Of a stretch of DNA of 64,000 bases, positions 45,884 through 54,651 are shown in pieces. How positions within the stretch are numbered: position 1 is the stretch's first letter; each line of letters starts with the position of its first letter. Below the pieces are notes generated by a model. It was not told where the DNA came from. It worked only from the letters and a program-made list of their open reading frames with translations, and ran no database searches. Both the position numbers and the translations under genes were made by a program. The stretch comes from Flagellimonas maritima (GTDB lineage: Bacteria > Bacteroidota > Bacteroidia > Flavobacteriales > Flavobacteriaceae), in assembly GCF_003269425.1 (NCBI RefSeq), contig NZ_CP030104.1, positions 1-64,000 of the forward strand, written 5' to 3'.

Positions 45884-48340
45884 TTATATGTGGTCCACAT
45901 TGTAGACCAGTCTTACACTCTTATACTTGGAAATAGCATTAAAGGATTTTTCAATTCTTTTAATGCTATTTTTTGTTTGTACGGGCGATTGGGTTTTTGG
46001 GAACTTAATTAGGATATTTTTTAAATATTCGCGCCTTATTCTAGAAACGGGCGGATATTCAGGCCCAAGAATTTGATAACCCAATACATTTCTCAAGGAG
46101 CTGGCAAACCACTGTGCAGCCTCATTTAGTTTATTATAATCCTTGTCCTTTAATGTAAGCTTGATTATCCTTACAATAGGTGGATATTTAAATTGTTCCC
46201 GTTCGTAATATTGCTCGGCAAACATTTTATCGTAATCGTTTGTAGTGACCTGTTGCAATATTTGATGGTATGGGTTATAGGTCTGTATAAGTACTTTTCC
46301 ACGCTTTTTTGTTCTTCCTGCCCTACCCGCAACTTGCGTAAGTAGCTGAAAACTTCTTTCATGGGCACGATAATCGGGAAAATTCAATAATGAATCCGCA
46401 TTCATGATACCGACCAAACTTACGTTTCTAAAGTCCAGCCCTTTTGTGACCATTTGCGTTCCCACTAGAATATCCATTTCCTGTTGTTCAAAAGCCGTGA
46501 TTATTTTCTCGTAGGCATATTTTCCACGTGTTGTATCCAAATCCATCCTACCTACATTGGCTTGTGGAAAAAGTTGCTTCAATTCTTCTTGGATTTGCTC
46601 TGTACCAAATCCTTTTTTATCAAGCGTATTACTTCCGCAGGACAAACACGCCTGTTGCAATGCCATGTGATATCCGCAATAATGGCACCTTAGTTGGTTC
46701 CTTCCCTGGTGATAGGTTAGGCTAACATCACAATTGGGACATTGGGTTACGTTCCCACAGGTTGTACACTCTACAACTGGAGCAAAACCCCTTCGATTCT
46801 GAAAAAGTATAATTTGCTCTTCTTTCTCAAGGGTTTCGGCCATTTCATTGAACAATGTTTCAGAAAAATGACCTTTCATTCTTTTCTTTCGTGTCGCTTC
46901 CTTTATATCGACCAGTTGTATTTCCGGCATCAACACATCTCCATATCTGTATTGGATATTTGCATAGCCATATTTCCCATTTTTAACATTTTCCATACTT
47001 TCAATACTTGGCGTCGCAGAACCCAAAATACAATTGGCACTGTGATAGGAAGCCAGTACCAATGATGCATCACGGGCGTGGTACCGTGGATTGGGATCAA
47101 ACTGTTTAAAGGAGTTTTCGTGTTCCTCATCAACGACTATCAATCCCAAGTTGGAAAAGGGTAGAAATATCGCAGATCGTGCACCGATAATGATTTGAGA
47201 CTTTTCATTACTTTCCAGTACATTGTTCCAGACCTCCAACCGTTCATGAATACTGTATTTGGAATGATATACGGAAACCTTATGTCCAAAATAACTTTGC
47301 AAACGGTTTATCAACTGGGAGGTCAACGCAATTTCCGGTAATAAATAGAGTGCTTGCTTTCCATTTAAAAGACATTGTTCCAGTAATTTAATGTAGACCT
47401 CAGTCTTACCGGATGATGTGACACCGTGTAAAAGTGTAGGTCTTTTTTCTTTAAAATTGGCATTAATTTTTGACAATGCTTCTTCTTGATAAGCATTCAA
47501 TATAATTTTTCGACTCTCACCAATAATCCCATTAAACTCCACCCTATCTTTTCTGATGAGATATTCTTCTAAAATGGATTTATCTGTAAGTGCTTTAATG
47601 ACAGCTCTGGAACAGCCACTTTCATTTTCCAATTCTGATGTGGGAATTGGCTTTTTTGTAGTCGCCTGTAGCTGAAAAAGTGATAAGACCACTTGACTTT
47701 GCTTTGGTGCCCTTGAAAGGTTTACCAAGAGTTCTTCAAGCTTTGCCTCGTCTTCAAACTCCTTTCCCAACTTAATATATTTTACCAATTTTGGTTTGTA
47801 CTGCTCATAGATCTCTTCTTTTTGAAGTACCACTTTTTTTTGAACCAATCCGTTGATAAGCGGTAAAACGTTTTTTTTGTCCAGTATTCCACTGATCTCC
47901 CCTATTTTTAAAGCAGTTTGGTGTTGCAATGCTTCATAAACCAAAAACTCGTTGTCATTTAATGCTAACTCATCTACCTCAATATTTTTATTGAGAAGTA
48001 TCAAGGTTTCACTTTCCAACAGAAGAGCGGTCGGTAATGCGCTGCGCATTACTTCACCAAGGGTGCACATATAATATTGTGCAATCCAAATCCAATGTTT
48101 TAACTGGTATTCGTTTACGGATGGCTTTTCATCTAAAATTTGGTAAATTTCCTTTGGCTCATAAGCCTCAGGAGAATTGTTATGGACATGATGTGCTAGG
48201 GCTGTATAAATCTTGGATTTTCCGAACGGAACCGCTACGCGCATGCCAGGCTTTATATGATCTGCTTCATGCTGGGAGATGCTATAGGTAAATAGCTTTT
48301 CTAAAGGAATTGGTAATACTACATCTAAAAAATAGTGCAT
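45884..48340 (-). CDS. priA: Primosomal protein N' (replication restart helicase PriA)
   Basis: An 818-residue superfamily 2 helicase that reloads the replicative helicase at stalled forks. Walker A is HGVTSSGKTEVY, the DExH box is LIVVDEEHEN, and motif V/VI are present near TQMVTKGLDF and QVAGRAGRTKK. The zinc-binding insertion with paired Cys (CTTCGNVTQCPNC and CHYCGYH) is intact. The N-terminal DNA-binding domain is complete. The stop directly abuts that of the convergent response regulator. Confidence 0.96.
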   Translation of the reverse strand: MHYFLDVVLPIPLEKLFTYSISQHEADHIKPGMRVAVPFGKSKIYTALAHHVHNNSPEAYEPKEIYQILDEKPSVNEYQLKHWIWIAQYYMCTLGEVMRSALPTALLLESETLILLNKNIEVDELALNDNEFLVYEALQHQTALKIGEISGILDKKNVLPLINGLVQKKVVLQKEEIYEQYKPKLVKYIKLGKEFEDEAKLEELLVNLSRAPKQSQVVLSLFQLQATTKKPIPTSELENESGCSRAVIKALTDKSILEEYLIRKDRVEFNGIIGESRKIILNAYQEEALSKINANFKEKRPTLLHGVTSSGKTEVYIKLLEQCLLNGKQALYLLPEIALTSQLINRLQSYFGHKVSVYHSKYSIHERLEVWNNVLESNEKSQIIIGARSAIFLPFSNLGLIVVDEEHENSFKQFDPNPRYHARDASLVLASYHSANCILGSATPSIESMENVKNGKYGYANIQYRYGDVLMPEIQLVDIKEATRKKRMKGHFSETLFNEMAETLEKEEQIILFQNRRGFAPVVECTTCGNVTQCPNCDVSLTYHQGRNQLRCHYCGYHMALQQACLSCGSNTLDKKGFGTEQIQEELKQLFPQANVGRMDLDTTRGKYAYEKIITAFEQQEMDILVGTQMVTKGLDFRNVSLVGIMNADSLLNFPDYRAHERSFQLLTQVAGRAGRTKKRGKVLIQTYNPYHQILQQVTTNDYDKMFAEQYYEREQFKYPPIVRIIKLTLKDKDYNKLNEAAQWFASSLRNVLGYQILGPEYPPVSRIRREYLKNILIKFPKTQSPVQTKNSIKRIEKSFNAISKYKSVRLVYNVDHI

Positions 48341-48344
48341 GGTT

Positions 48345-48794
48345 TCATTCTTCCAATACTCTGTGCCAAGTCTGGGTTCGGTATAAGAACGCCAAATACC
48401 CCCTTACTTTCAATCTATTTTTGTTATCGGGGTCTAACCAAACCTTTCCCCTGAACGTCATGGCTTGTTCTGGGTCAAAAAGTCGATTGCCCTTGTATTC
48501 GCCCTTGCTGTTTTTTTTGAAATCGTCCATGATCTTCATCCCAACTATGGGCTTATCCTTCAATTCTCCCTTACATTTAATACAAAGGGCATCCTCTTTT
48601 CCTTTCTCCAGAATCTTATGGATTCTAGCTTGCAGCATCCCATTTTTTTTGTACACCTCAACAATCGCTTTTTCAATTCCATTACGATCATCTATTGTCT
48701 TCCATTTTCCAAATACCGATTGGGACCAAGAGGCTTGGACCATTAACATACAAATAATAATAAGTGGTGTATTAAGCCTTTTTCTTTTTCTCAT
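48345..48794 (-). CDS. DUF2147 secreted protein
   Basis: A 149-residue periplasmic protein: signal peptide (TPLIIICMLMVQASWSQS), then a single DUF2147 domain (FGKWKTIDDRNGIEKAIVEV ... GEYKGNRLFDPEQ ... VRGYLAFLYRTQTW). It has two conserved Cys in CIKCKG. The family is a small lipocalin-like beta-barrel of unknown function. Its start overlaps the end of the upstream BrkB-type gene by 23 bases, and priA follows 4 bases later. Confidence 0.88.
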   Translation of the reverse strand: MRKRKRLNTPLIIICMLMVQASWSQSVFGKWKTIDDRNGIEKAIVEVYKKNGMLQARIHKILEKGKEDALCIKCKGELKDKPIVGMKIMDDFKKNSKGEYKGNRLFDPEQAMTFRGKVWLDPDNKNRLKVRGYLAFLYRTQTWHRVLEE

Positions 48795-49749
48795 GTTTTT
48801 TCTTTAATGAATTGAGGGTTGCATTTAATTCAAATCCCAATAACAAAATATTGGAATTCAACCAGATGAATACCATTAATATCAATAATCCCCCAAGTGC
48901 CCCATAAAATTCATTGTAGCGGGCAAATTTTTCTACATATACCCCAAATAGGTATGACGTGAGCACAAACAATAAAGTGGTCATTAGAGCACCTGCTGAA
49001 AAGAATCTGGCCTGTCTACCTTCAGCCGTGCCGAAATAGTATAAAATAGCGGTGGAAAGATACGCAAGGACCATGAAAAACACCACTTTCATAGCTTGTA
49101 TTTGCAAAGAATCTTCGTCCGTTGTTTCATAACCCAGTCGCCTTCCTATATAATCGCTCGTATATTCCATAACATAAAATTCAAAATACACAAATGTAAC
49201 AGCCCCAATGATTAATAATATGGAAAGAATCAGCCCTACCATAAGGGCATAAGCATACTGTCTAAAAAAATTTCGGGTCAATTCTACATGATAGGAGTTT
49301 TCGAAACCTCCAAAAATTGCATTGACCCCATTGGCAACAAGAAAGATGGAAACCAAAAAAGTTGAAGATAAGAGTCCTCCGCGCTTTTGGTCTTTTATCT
49401 GTTGGTAGATATCACCAAAATAATCACTGGTAGCGGAAGGCAAAAAGGATTCTAAAAAAATCAGGAATTTAGCATCAAAGTTTTCATTTCCAATACTGGC
49501 ATATGGTATTACAAATGGCAACAACGTAACCAAAAATATAATCAATGGGAACAAGGCCATAAAAAGACTGAATGCAATAGAGCTTGCTCTTGAGGATAGC
49601 GTACCTTTTACAACTCCAAATACATACATTTCCAATAAGTCATAGAGGGAAAGCCCTTCAAAAGCCCTTAATTTTATATTTTTTAAGAATCTGACCAGTT
49701 TATTGACCACAGGGATTTTTTCCAACTGTTCTTCTATGGCTTCGGACAT
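48772..49749 (-). CDS. YihY/BrkB-family inner-membrane protein
   Basis: A 325-residue protein with about six transmembrane helices. The family hallmarks are present: ASSIAFSLFMALFPLIIFLVTLLP, the FGGFENSYHVELTRNFFRQ segment and the C-terminal EFYGALGGLLILMVFIWLNS. Members were once called ribonuclease BN in error; their transport or other role is unsettled. It overlaps nadC by 1 base and the DUF2147 gene by 23 bases, so nadC-BrkB-DUF2147-priA look like one operon. Confidence 0.92.
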   Translation of the reverse strand: MSEAIEEQLEKIPVVNKLVRFLKNIKLRAFEGLSLYDLLEMYVFGVVKGTLSSRASSIAFSLFMALFPLIIFLVTLLPFVIPYASIGNENFDAKFLIFLESFLPSATSDYFGDIYQQIKDQKRGGLLSSTFLVSIFLVANGVNAIFGGFENSYHVELTRNFFRQYAYALMVGLILSILLIIGAVTFVYFEFYVMEYTSDYIGRRLGYETTDEDSLQIQAMKVVFFMVLAYLSTAILYYFGTAEGRQARFFSAGALMTTLLFVLTSYLFGVYVEKFARYNEFYGALGGLLILMVFIWLNSNILLLGFELNATLNSLKKKHEKKKKA

Positions 49750-50606
49750 TATACGGCCTTTAAGCTTAAATCCATATTATGGACCGAGTGGGTAAGCGCT
49801 CCGGAAGAAATGTAGTCCACGCCACATTCCGCATAGTTCCTAATTGTAGTTTCATTGATACCGCCAGAAGATTCAGTAAGACATTTATCACCAATAAGAG
49901 CAACAGCTTTTTTGGTGTCGGCATAATTGAAATTATCAAGCAGAATTCTATAAACTCCTTCGGATTTCAATATTTCTTCAACTTCATGTAAATCTCTTGC
50001 CTCAACGATAATTTTTAAGTCCCTTTTTGTATCGAGCAAATATTGTTGTGTTTTTTTTATTGCTTTTGTAATTCCTCCTGCAAAATCTATATGGTTGTCC
50101 TTGAGCATTATCATATCGTATAGGGCAAACCTATGGTTTTCCCCTCCGCCAATCTTAACTGCCCATTTTTCCAATGCCCTGATTCCAGGAGTGGTTTTTC
50201 GGGTGTCCAGAATTTTGGTATTGGTTCCTTCCAATAGTTTCACGTAGCTTTTGGTCTTTGTGGCAATGGCGCTCATTCGCTGCATGGCGTTGAGTACCAA
50301 TCTTTCAGATTTTAAAATACTTTGTGAACTACCCTCAACGTAGAAACCAATATCGCCATTTTTAACAGGAGAACCATCGGAAATCAGCACTTCAATCTTA
50401 AGTTTGGCATCTACATAATGAAAAACTCGCTTAGCGAAAGCGATACCTGCAATAGTGCCCTCGTCCTTTACCAACAATTTGGCTTTCCCGCTAGCAGAAA
50501 TGGGTATGCATGCCAAAGAACTATGGTCGCCATCCCCTACATCCTCCCTAATGGCATTGGCTATGATTAACTGGAGCTCTTTTTGAAACTGATCTTGGGC
50601 AATCAT
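49749..50606 (-). CDS. nadC: Nicotinate-nucleotide pyrophosphorylase (carboxylating)
   Basis: NadC converts quinolinate and PRPP to nicotinate mononucleotide in de novo NAD synthesis. The 285-residue protein has the diagnostic LDTRKTTPGIRALEKWAV, the HRFALYDMIMLKDNHI loop and the C-terminal SSGGINETTIRNYAECGVDYISSGALTHS. It is full length. It overlaps the BrkB-type gene by one base. Confidence 0.97.
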   Translation of the reverse strand: MIAQDQFQKELQLIIANAIREDVGDGDHSSLACIPISASGKAKLLVKDEGTIAGIAFAKRVFHYVDAKLKIEVLISDGSPVKNGDIGFYVEGSSQSILKSERLVLNAMQRMSAIATKTKSYVKLLEGTNTKILDTRKTTPGIRALEKWAVKIGGGENHRFALYDMIMLKDNHIDFAGGITKAIKKTQQYLLDTKRDLKIIVEARDLHEVEEILKSEGVYRILLDNFNYADTKKAVALIGDKCLTESSGGINETTIRNYAECGVDYISSGALTHSVHNMDLSLKAV

Positions 50607-50696
50607 TTAAAAGGGGTTTTGACGAAATTACTAAAAACATTGATTTCTGTGTAGGCTATGCTGTTATTGTTTGATTTGAAAAAATTAATTTTGAGC

Positions 50697-51170
50697 ATGC
50701 AAATTACTCTAATCGCCGTTGGCAAAACAGATAGTGCTGAATTGGTTAAAATGATAGCGGAATATGAGAAACGCTTAAAACATTACATCAATTTCAAATT
50801 TATAATATTACCGGATATCAAGAACAGTAAAAATTTGTCCGAAGCCATCCAGAAAGAAAAGGAAGGAGAACTCATACTCAATCAAATCCAAACTTCGGAT
50901 ACAGTCATTGTTTTGGACGAACAGGGAAAACAATTCTCGTCCGTTGAATTTTCGATATTTCTCCAGAAAAAAATGAACAGTGGTCTCAAAAACCTTGTTT
51001 TTGTGATTGGGGGACCTTATGGGTCTAGTGATTCCGTTTACCAACGAAGTAATCAAAGGATAAGCTTATCCAAAATGACGTTCTCTCATCAAATGGTGCG
51101 ATTATTCTTGATAGAACAGTTATATAGGGGTCTTACCATCCTAAAGAACGAACCATATCATCATCGATGA
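50697..51170 (+). CDS. rlmH: 23S rRNA (pseudouridine1915-N3)-methyltransferase RlmH
   Basis: A 157-residue SPOUT methyltransferase that modifies helix 69 of 23S rRNA. The SAM knot is VFVIGGPYGSSDSVYQRSN and the C-terminal end MTFSHQMVRLFLIEQLYRG with NEPYHH is invariant in the family. ATG at 50697 is used because RlmH proteins start about there (MQITLIAVGKT); the frame is open to 50658. It diverges from nadC and converges on serA. Confidence 0.97.
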   Translation: MQITLIAVGKTDSAELVKMIAEYEKRLKHYINFKFIILPDIKNSKNLSEAIQKEKEGELILNQIQTSDTVIVLDEQGKQFSSVEFSIFLQKKMNSGLKNLVFVIGGPYGSSDSVYQRSNQRISLSKMTFSHQMVRLFLIEQLYRGLTILKNEPYHHR

Positions 51171-51213
51171 AGCTATTTTGATGTTTTTTCAAACTTTATT
51201 ATCCAATTTGATT

Positions 51214-53106
51214 CTAATATAGCACCCTAAATTTTATAGTGTTTTCAACATTTTTCAATGCTTTTACTACTTCCTTGTTATATTCCTTGTCCAAATCAGT
51301 AATAACGTACCCGACCTTATCATCGGTCGATAAATATTGTCCCGTAATGTTCATTTCATATTTGGCCAGCACTTCATTGATTTTTGCCATAATACCGGGT
51401 ACATTTTTATGGATATGGAGAAAACGGTGTGCATTGCTCTGTTTTGGTAGCCTAATATTGGGGAAATTAACTGCATCCACAGTATTTCCTGAATTGATGT
51501 AATCCATAATCTTGTTGGGTACAAAATCGGCAATATCACGCTGGGCTTCTTCTGTGCTACCGCCAACATGAGGGGTCAATATTACATTTTGGAAGCCTTG
51601 CAGAGCAGTTCTAAAATTCCCGTTACTTCTTGGCTCCTCTGGATATACATCTACCGCGGCACCTGCCAATTTTCCGCTTTGCAGCGCATTGGAAAGGGCT
51701 TCAATGTCCACTACAAATCCTCTGGAAAGATTGATGAGCATGGCACCATCCTTCATTTGTTTTATTTCATTTTCTCCTATGAAATTTTTATTGGCTTTAT
51801 TGTCGTCAATATGTAAGGTGACCACATCCGAAATAGAAAGTAATTCTTCTAAGGAACTACATTTAGTGGCGTTGCCCAAGGCCAACTTATCGGCAACATC
51901 ATAATAATAGACCCGCATTCCTATGGCCTCGGCCAAAACGGACAATTGCTTGCCTATATTTCCATAACCGACAATCCCAAGATTTTTTCCTCTTACTTCC
52001 CTTGAATTGATAGCAGTCTTGTTCCATTCCCCTTTATGAATTTCCATGCTCCTAGTGAACACGTTGCGCATTAGCATGATAATCTGGCCAATGGCAAGCT
52101 CTACCACAGAGCGTGTATTACTGTACGGTGCATTAAAGACCACTACGCCTTTCTGTTTGCTATAGTCAAGGTCAATCTGTGTAGTACCTATACAAAATGC
52201 CCCAACCACCATTAGTTTATCAGCAGCATCCAATACTTTTTTGGTAACCTGTGTTTTGGAACGTATGCCCAAAACATGTACTTCTTTAATTTTTTCAATA
52301 AGCTCTTCCTCTGGCAAACTATGCTTGATCAATTCAACAGAAAAGCCATCTTCAGATAGGTTCTTAAAAGCATCAGGATGCACATTTTCCAATAACAGAA
52401 TTTTTATCCTGTTTTTTGGGTATGAAATATTTCTGGGCAAGTCGTTTACATATAGAAATTCGTCCAAGCTAGGCGCCACATGGTCTGCATTGGTCGTTGC
52501 CTTTTCCCGATGCACATTTTCGGTGTAGGCAAAAAATTTGTCCGCTATTCCAGCTTCTCGCATAACATAATCGCTATAGCCATCACCAATTACTTGTACC
52601 TCCCCTTCCAAATCAAGATTTTTTAGACATTCTATTTTCCCATTGTGAGATGCCAGTACGTTTGATTCATCAAAGCCGATGATGTTACCTTCTTCATCAT
52701 ATTTAAATGTATTGGCATACACTCTGTCTGATGGGATATTGTATTCTTGGACAATAGGGTCGATAAACTCCTTAAATCCACAGGAAATCACATAAATATC
52801 ATCTGAAAATTTCTCAAAAAATTCCTTATTGGAAGCTATGGATTTGGATATTTTCTGTCTTAGCTCCTCTATTAGAGTCCCCAAATCGTTTCTATGCGCA
52901 TTCAAAAGTTTTATCCTTCTCTCCAAGGATTCAGTGAACGAAATGTCACCATCAATACCCAAATTGGTAATATCTTGGATTTCTTGTATAACTTCATCCT
53001 TATTGGATTTACCTTGTAGGGTCATTTCTGCCAAAACGTCCAAAGCTTCAACCGTTGTTAAAGTGCTATCAAAATCAAAAACGTACTTCCTTCCCACTTC
53101 TACCAT
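51214..53106 (-). CDS. serA: Bifunctional SerB-SerA fusion: phosphoserine phosphatase / phosphoglycerate dehydrogenase
   Basis: A 630-residue fusion. Residues 1-210 are a HAD phosphatase of the SerB type: nucleophile motif VFDFDSTLTT, EALDVLAEM and the late VIGDGYSDYVM. Residues about 228-535 are D-3-phosphoglycerate dehydrogenase, with the NAD fold VGYGNIGKQLS and catalytic region VILTPHVGGSTEEAQ. Residues about 550-630 form a C-terminal ACT domain (HKNVPGIMAKINEVL). The two halves catalyse the first and last steps of serine synthesis from 3-phosphoglycerate. A TAAATTTG element (minus strand, 53129-53136) is a likely promoter. Confidence 0.92.
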   Translation of the reverse strand: MVEVGRKYVFDFDSTLTTVEALDVLAEMTLQGKSNKDEVIQEIQDITNLGIDGDISFTESLERRIKLLNAHRNDLGTLIEELRQKISKSIASNKEFFEKFSDDIYVISCGFKEFIDPIVQEYNIPSDRVYANTFKYDEEGNIIGFDESNVLASHNGKIECLKNLDLEGEVQVIGDGYSDYVMREAGIADKFFAYTENVHREKATTNADHVAPSLDEFLYVNDLPRNISYPKNRIKILLLENVHPDAFKNLSEDGFSVELIKHSLPEEELIEKIKEVHVLGIRSKTQVTKKVLDAADKLMVVGAFCIGTTQIDLDYSKQKGVVVFNAPYSNTRSVVELAIGQIIMLMRNVFTRSMEIHKGEWNKTAINSREVRGKNLGIVGYGNIGKQLSVLAEAIGMRVYYYDVADKLALGNATKCSSLEELLSISDVVTLHIDDNKANKNFIGENEIKQMKDGAMLINLSRGFVVDIEALSNALQSGKLAGAAVDVYPEEPRSNGNFRTALQGFQNVILTPHVGGSTEEAQRDIADFVPNKIMDYINSGNTVDAVNFPNIRLPKQSNAHRFLHIHKNVPGIMAKINEVLAKYEMNITGQYLSTDDKVGYVITDLDKEYNKEVVKALKNVENTIKFRVLY

Positions 53107-53413
53107 GAATTTCCTGAAAATTAAGGGCCAAATTTAAAAATTAATTCCGTCCCAGAATTTTGAAGTTATGAAAAACCATTTATAAATGCGGATATGTCAA
53201 AAATACTTGCAAAAATATCCTAAAAAACTATTTAGATCATTGATTGAAAAGTATCAAGGCTACTATTTTGTCGTAACAAAGGCCAAATATTGGAAACAAG
53301 AAGATTTAGCTAAAAGGATAACAAAAAAGTTATTTTTGTACCTGACCCTTTATTTAAAAAAAATTTTGGTTCATTTGCTCTGCACAGCACAGGCAGTCAC
53401 GGAGTTTTAAGCA
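53107..53413. other. Intergenic region between the ICMT-like gene and serA
   Basis: It includes the serA promoter region. A 74-codon Lys-rich open frame at 53186-53410 has no recognisable domain and I do not call it a gene. There is no structure or repeat of note. Confidence 0.4.
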
Positions 53414-53866
53414 TCAAAACCATCGCCGCGTTTGTTTGCAATATAGACGGTATTGCTTCCCAAATAATTCCATCAGCGTTTTTTCTTCCCGCTTGATTTG
53501 AAAATGGTTCATGTAATACACAAAACCCGCAGCCAATAAGGTGTTGAAGGCATTACCCAGTTTTAAACCGAAGGCCAACAGAATAAGCAGCATTCCCAAA
53601 TACATAGGGTTTCTGGTATATCTGAATACACCATTGGTAACCAGCCTGCTGGTCTTCCTTCTACCCATAGGATCTATTGTTGTTTTGGCTCTTACGAATT
53701 GAAGAATGGCAAGTATCACGACAAAAAATGCCAAAACTGATAAAAAGATGGCCAATTCTTGGCGTCCAAAAAAATCAAAACCGCCAAAAGGCAAGAACCG
53801 ATTTAATAGGTACATAAAACCTCCAAAAAATAACATGACCAAAACTGGTGGTATTCTCCATTTCAT
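53414..53866 (-). CDS. Isoprenylcysteine-carboxyl-methyltransferase-like membrane protein
   Basis: A 150-residue integral membrane protein of the ICMT/PEMT-like methyltransferase superfamily. The SAM-binding C-terminal half is visible (TNGVFRYTRNPMYLGMLL and the later REEKTLMELFGKQYRLYCKQTRRW), preceded by three to four transmembrane helices. Bacterial members methylate unknown, often lipid-like, substrates; protein prenylation is not expected. It is monocistronic and diverges from rdgB. Confidence 0.88.
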   Translation of the reverse strand: MKWRIPPVLVMLFFGGFMYLLNRFLPFGGFDFFGRQELAIFLSVLAFFVVILAILQFVRAKTTIDPMGRRKTSRLVTNGVFRYTRNPMYLGMLLILLAFGLKLGNAFNTLLAAGFVYYMNHFQIKREEKTLMELFGKQYRLYCKQTRRWF

Positions 53867-53926
53867 TTAAAACAACTTTATCATCGAAATTACTACTTTT
53901 AGTGTTTTCTCAAATTAACTTTCACC

Positions 53927-54508
53927 TTGAAAATTATTTTTGCCACACATAATCCCCATAAGCTAAAGGAAGTAACGGAACTTCTCCCTGCTTCCGTTCA
54001 ACTTCTCTCCTTAAATGACATAGGATGCTTTGATGAGATTCCCGAAACTGGTAAGACCTTGGAAGAAAATGCCAAAATAAAAGCGGATCACGTTACGGAG
54101 AAGTACGGTTACGACTGTTTTTCCGATGATACGGGATTATTGATCGATGCTCTCAACGGTGCTCCCGGAGTTTATTCCGCCAGATATGCGGGAGAGCAAA
54201 AAAATGCGAAAGATAATATGCTTAAAGTACTTTCAGATTTAAAGGGCCGTACTAATAGAAAAGCTCATTTCAAAACCGTTGTACATCTTAATATAAATGG
54301 GCAAAGCTTTTGTTTTGATGGCATTGTAAATGGTCACATTACAGAGAAGGAATACGGAACTGCCGGGTTTGGATACGACCCTATTTTTCAACCCGAAGGT
54401 TTTGATAAAACCTTCGGCGAGTTGGCCGCAGGAACCAAGAACGCTATTGGCCATCGAGGAAAGGCAATACAGAAACTGGTTACTTTTCTCAAAAAAAAAG
54501 TGCTATGA
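53927..54508 (+). CDS. rdgB: Non-canonical purine NTP pyrophosphatase (RdgB/HAM1)
   Basis: A 193-residue house-cleaning enzyme that hydrolyses dITP, XTP and similar nucleotides. Motifs: IIFATHNPHKLKEV at the N-terminus, DDTGLLIDALNGAPGVYSARYAGE in the centre and GFGYDPIFQPEG with SHRGKA-like GHRGKAIQKL at the end. The start is TTG at 53927; no in-frame ATG precedes the conserved N-terminus. Confidence 0.95.
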   Translation: MKIIFATHNPHKLKEVTELLPASVQLLSLNDIGCFDEIPETGKTLEENAKIKADHVTEKYGYDCFSDDTGLLIDALNGAPGVYSARYAGEQKNAKDNMLKVLSDLKGRTNRKAHFKTVVHLNINGQSFCFDGIVNGHITEKEYGTAGFGYDPIFQPEGFDKTFGELAAGTKNAIGHRGKAIQKLVTFLKKKVL

Positions 54509-54569
54509 CCTCCACCTTAACTATTTAACGTACCTTTACCGCTTTATTAACGCCGCCGGTATGGGCAAG

Positions 54570-54620
54570 GTGTTGCGCGGAGCTCCAAAGTGGGTAAGAC
54601 AAAATCGCTCTATGCAACAC
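54570..54620 (+). promoter_or_regulatory. Inverted repeat in the leader of the DEAD-box helicase gene
   Basis: GTGTTGC (54570-54576) can pair with GCAACAC (54614-54620) across a 37-base loop, 31 bases before the helicase start, in a locally GC-rich leader. A role in autoregulation is only a possibility. Confidence 0.25.
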
Positions 54621-54651
54621 AACATATTTGCGATTTAAGCTATTTACCACA

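Noticed and set aside
53186..53410. A 74-codon Lys/Tyr-rich plus-strand frame between serA and the ICMT-like gene
   Set aside because: No domain, no signal sequence, overlaps the serA promoter region, and ends against a convergent gene. It could be a small gene but cannot be supported.
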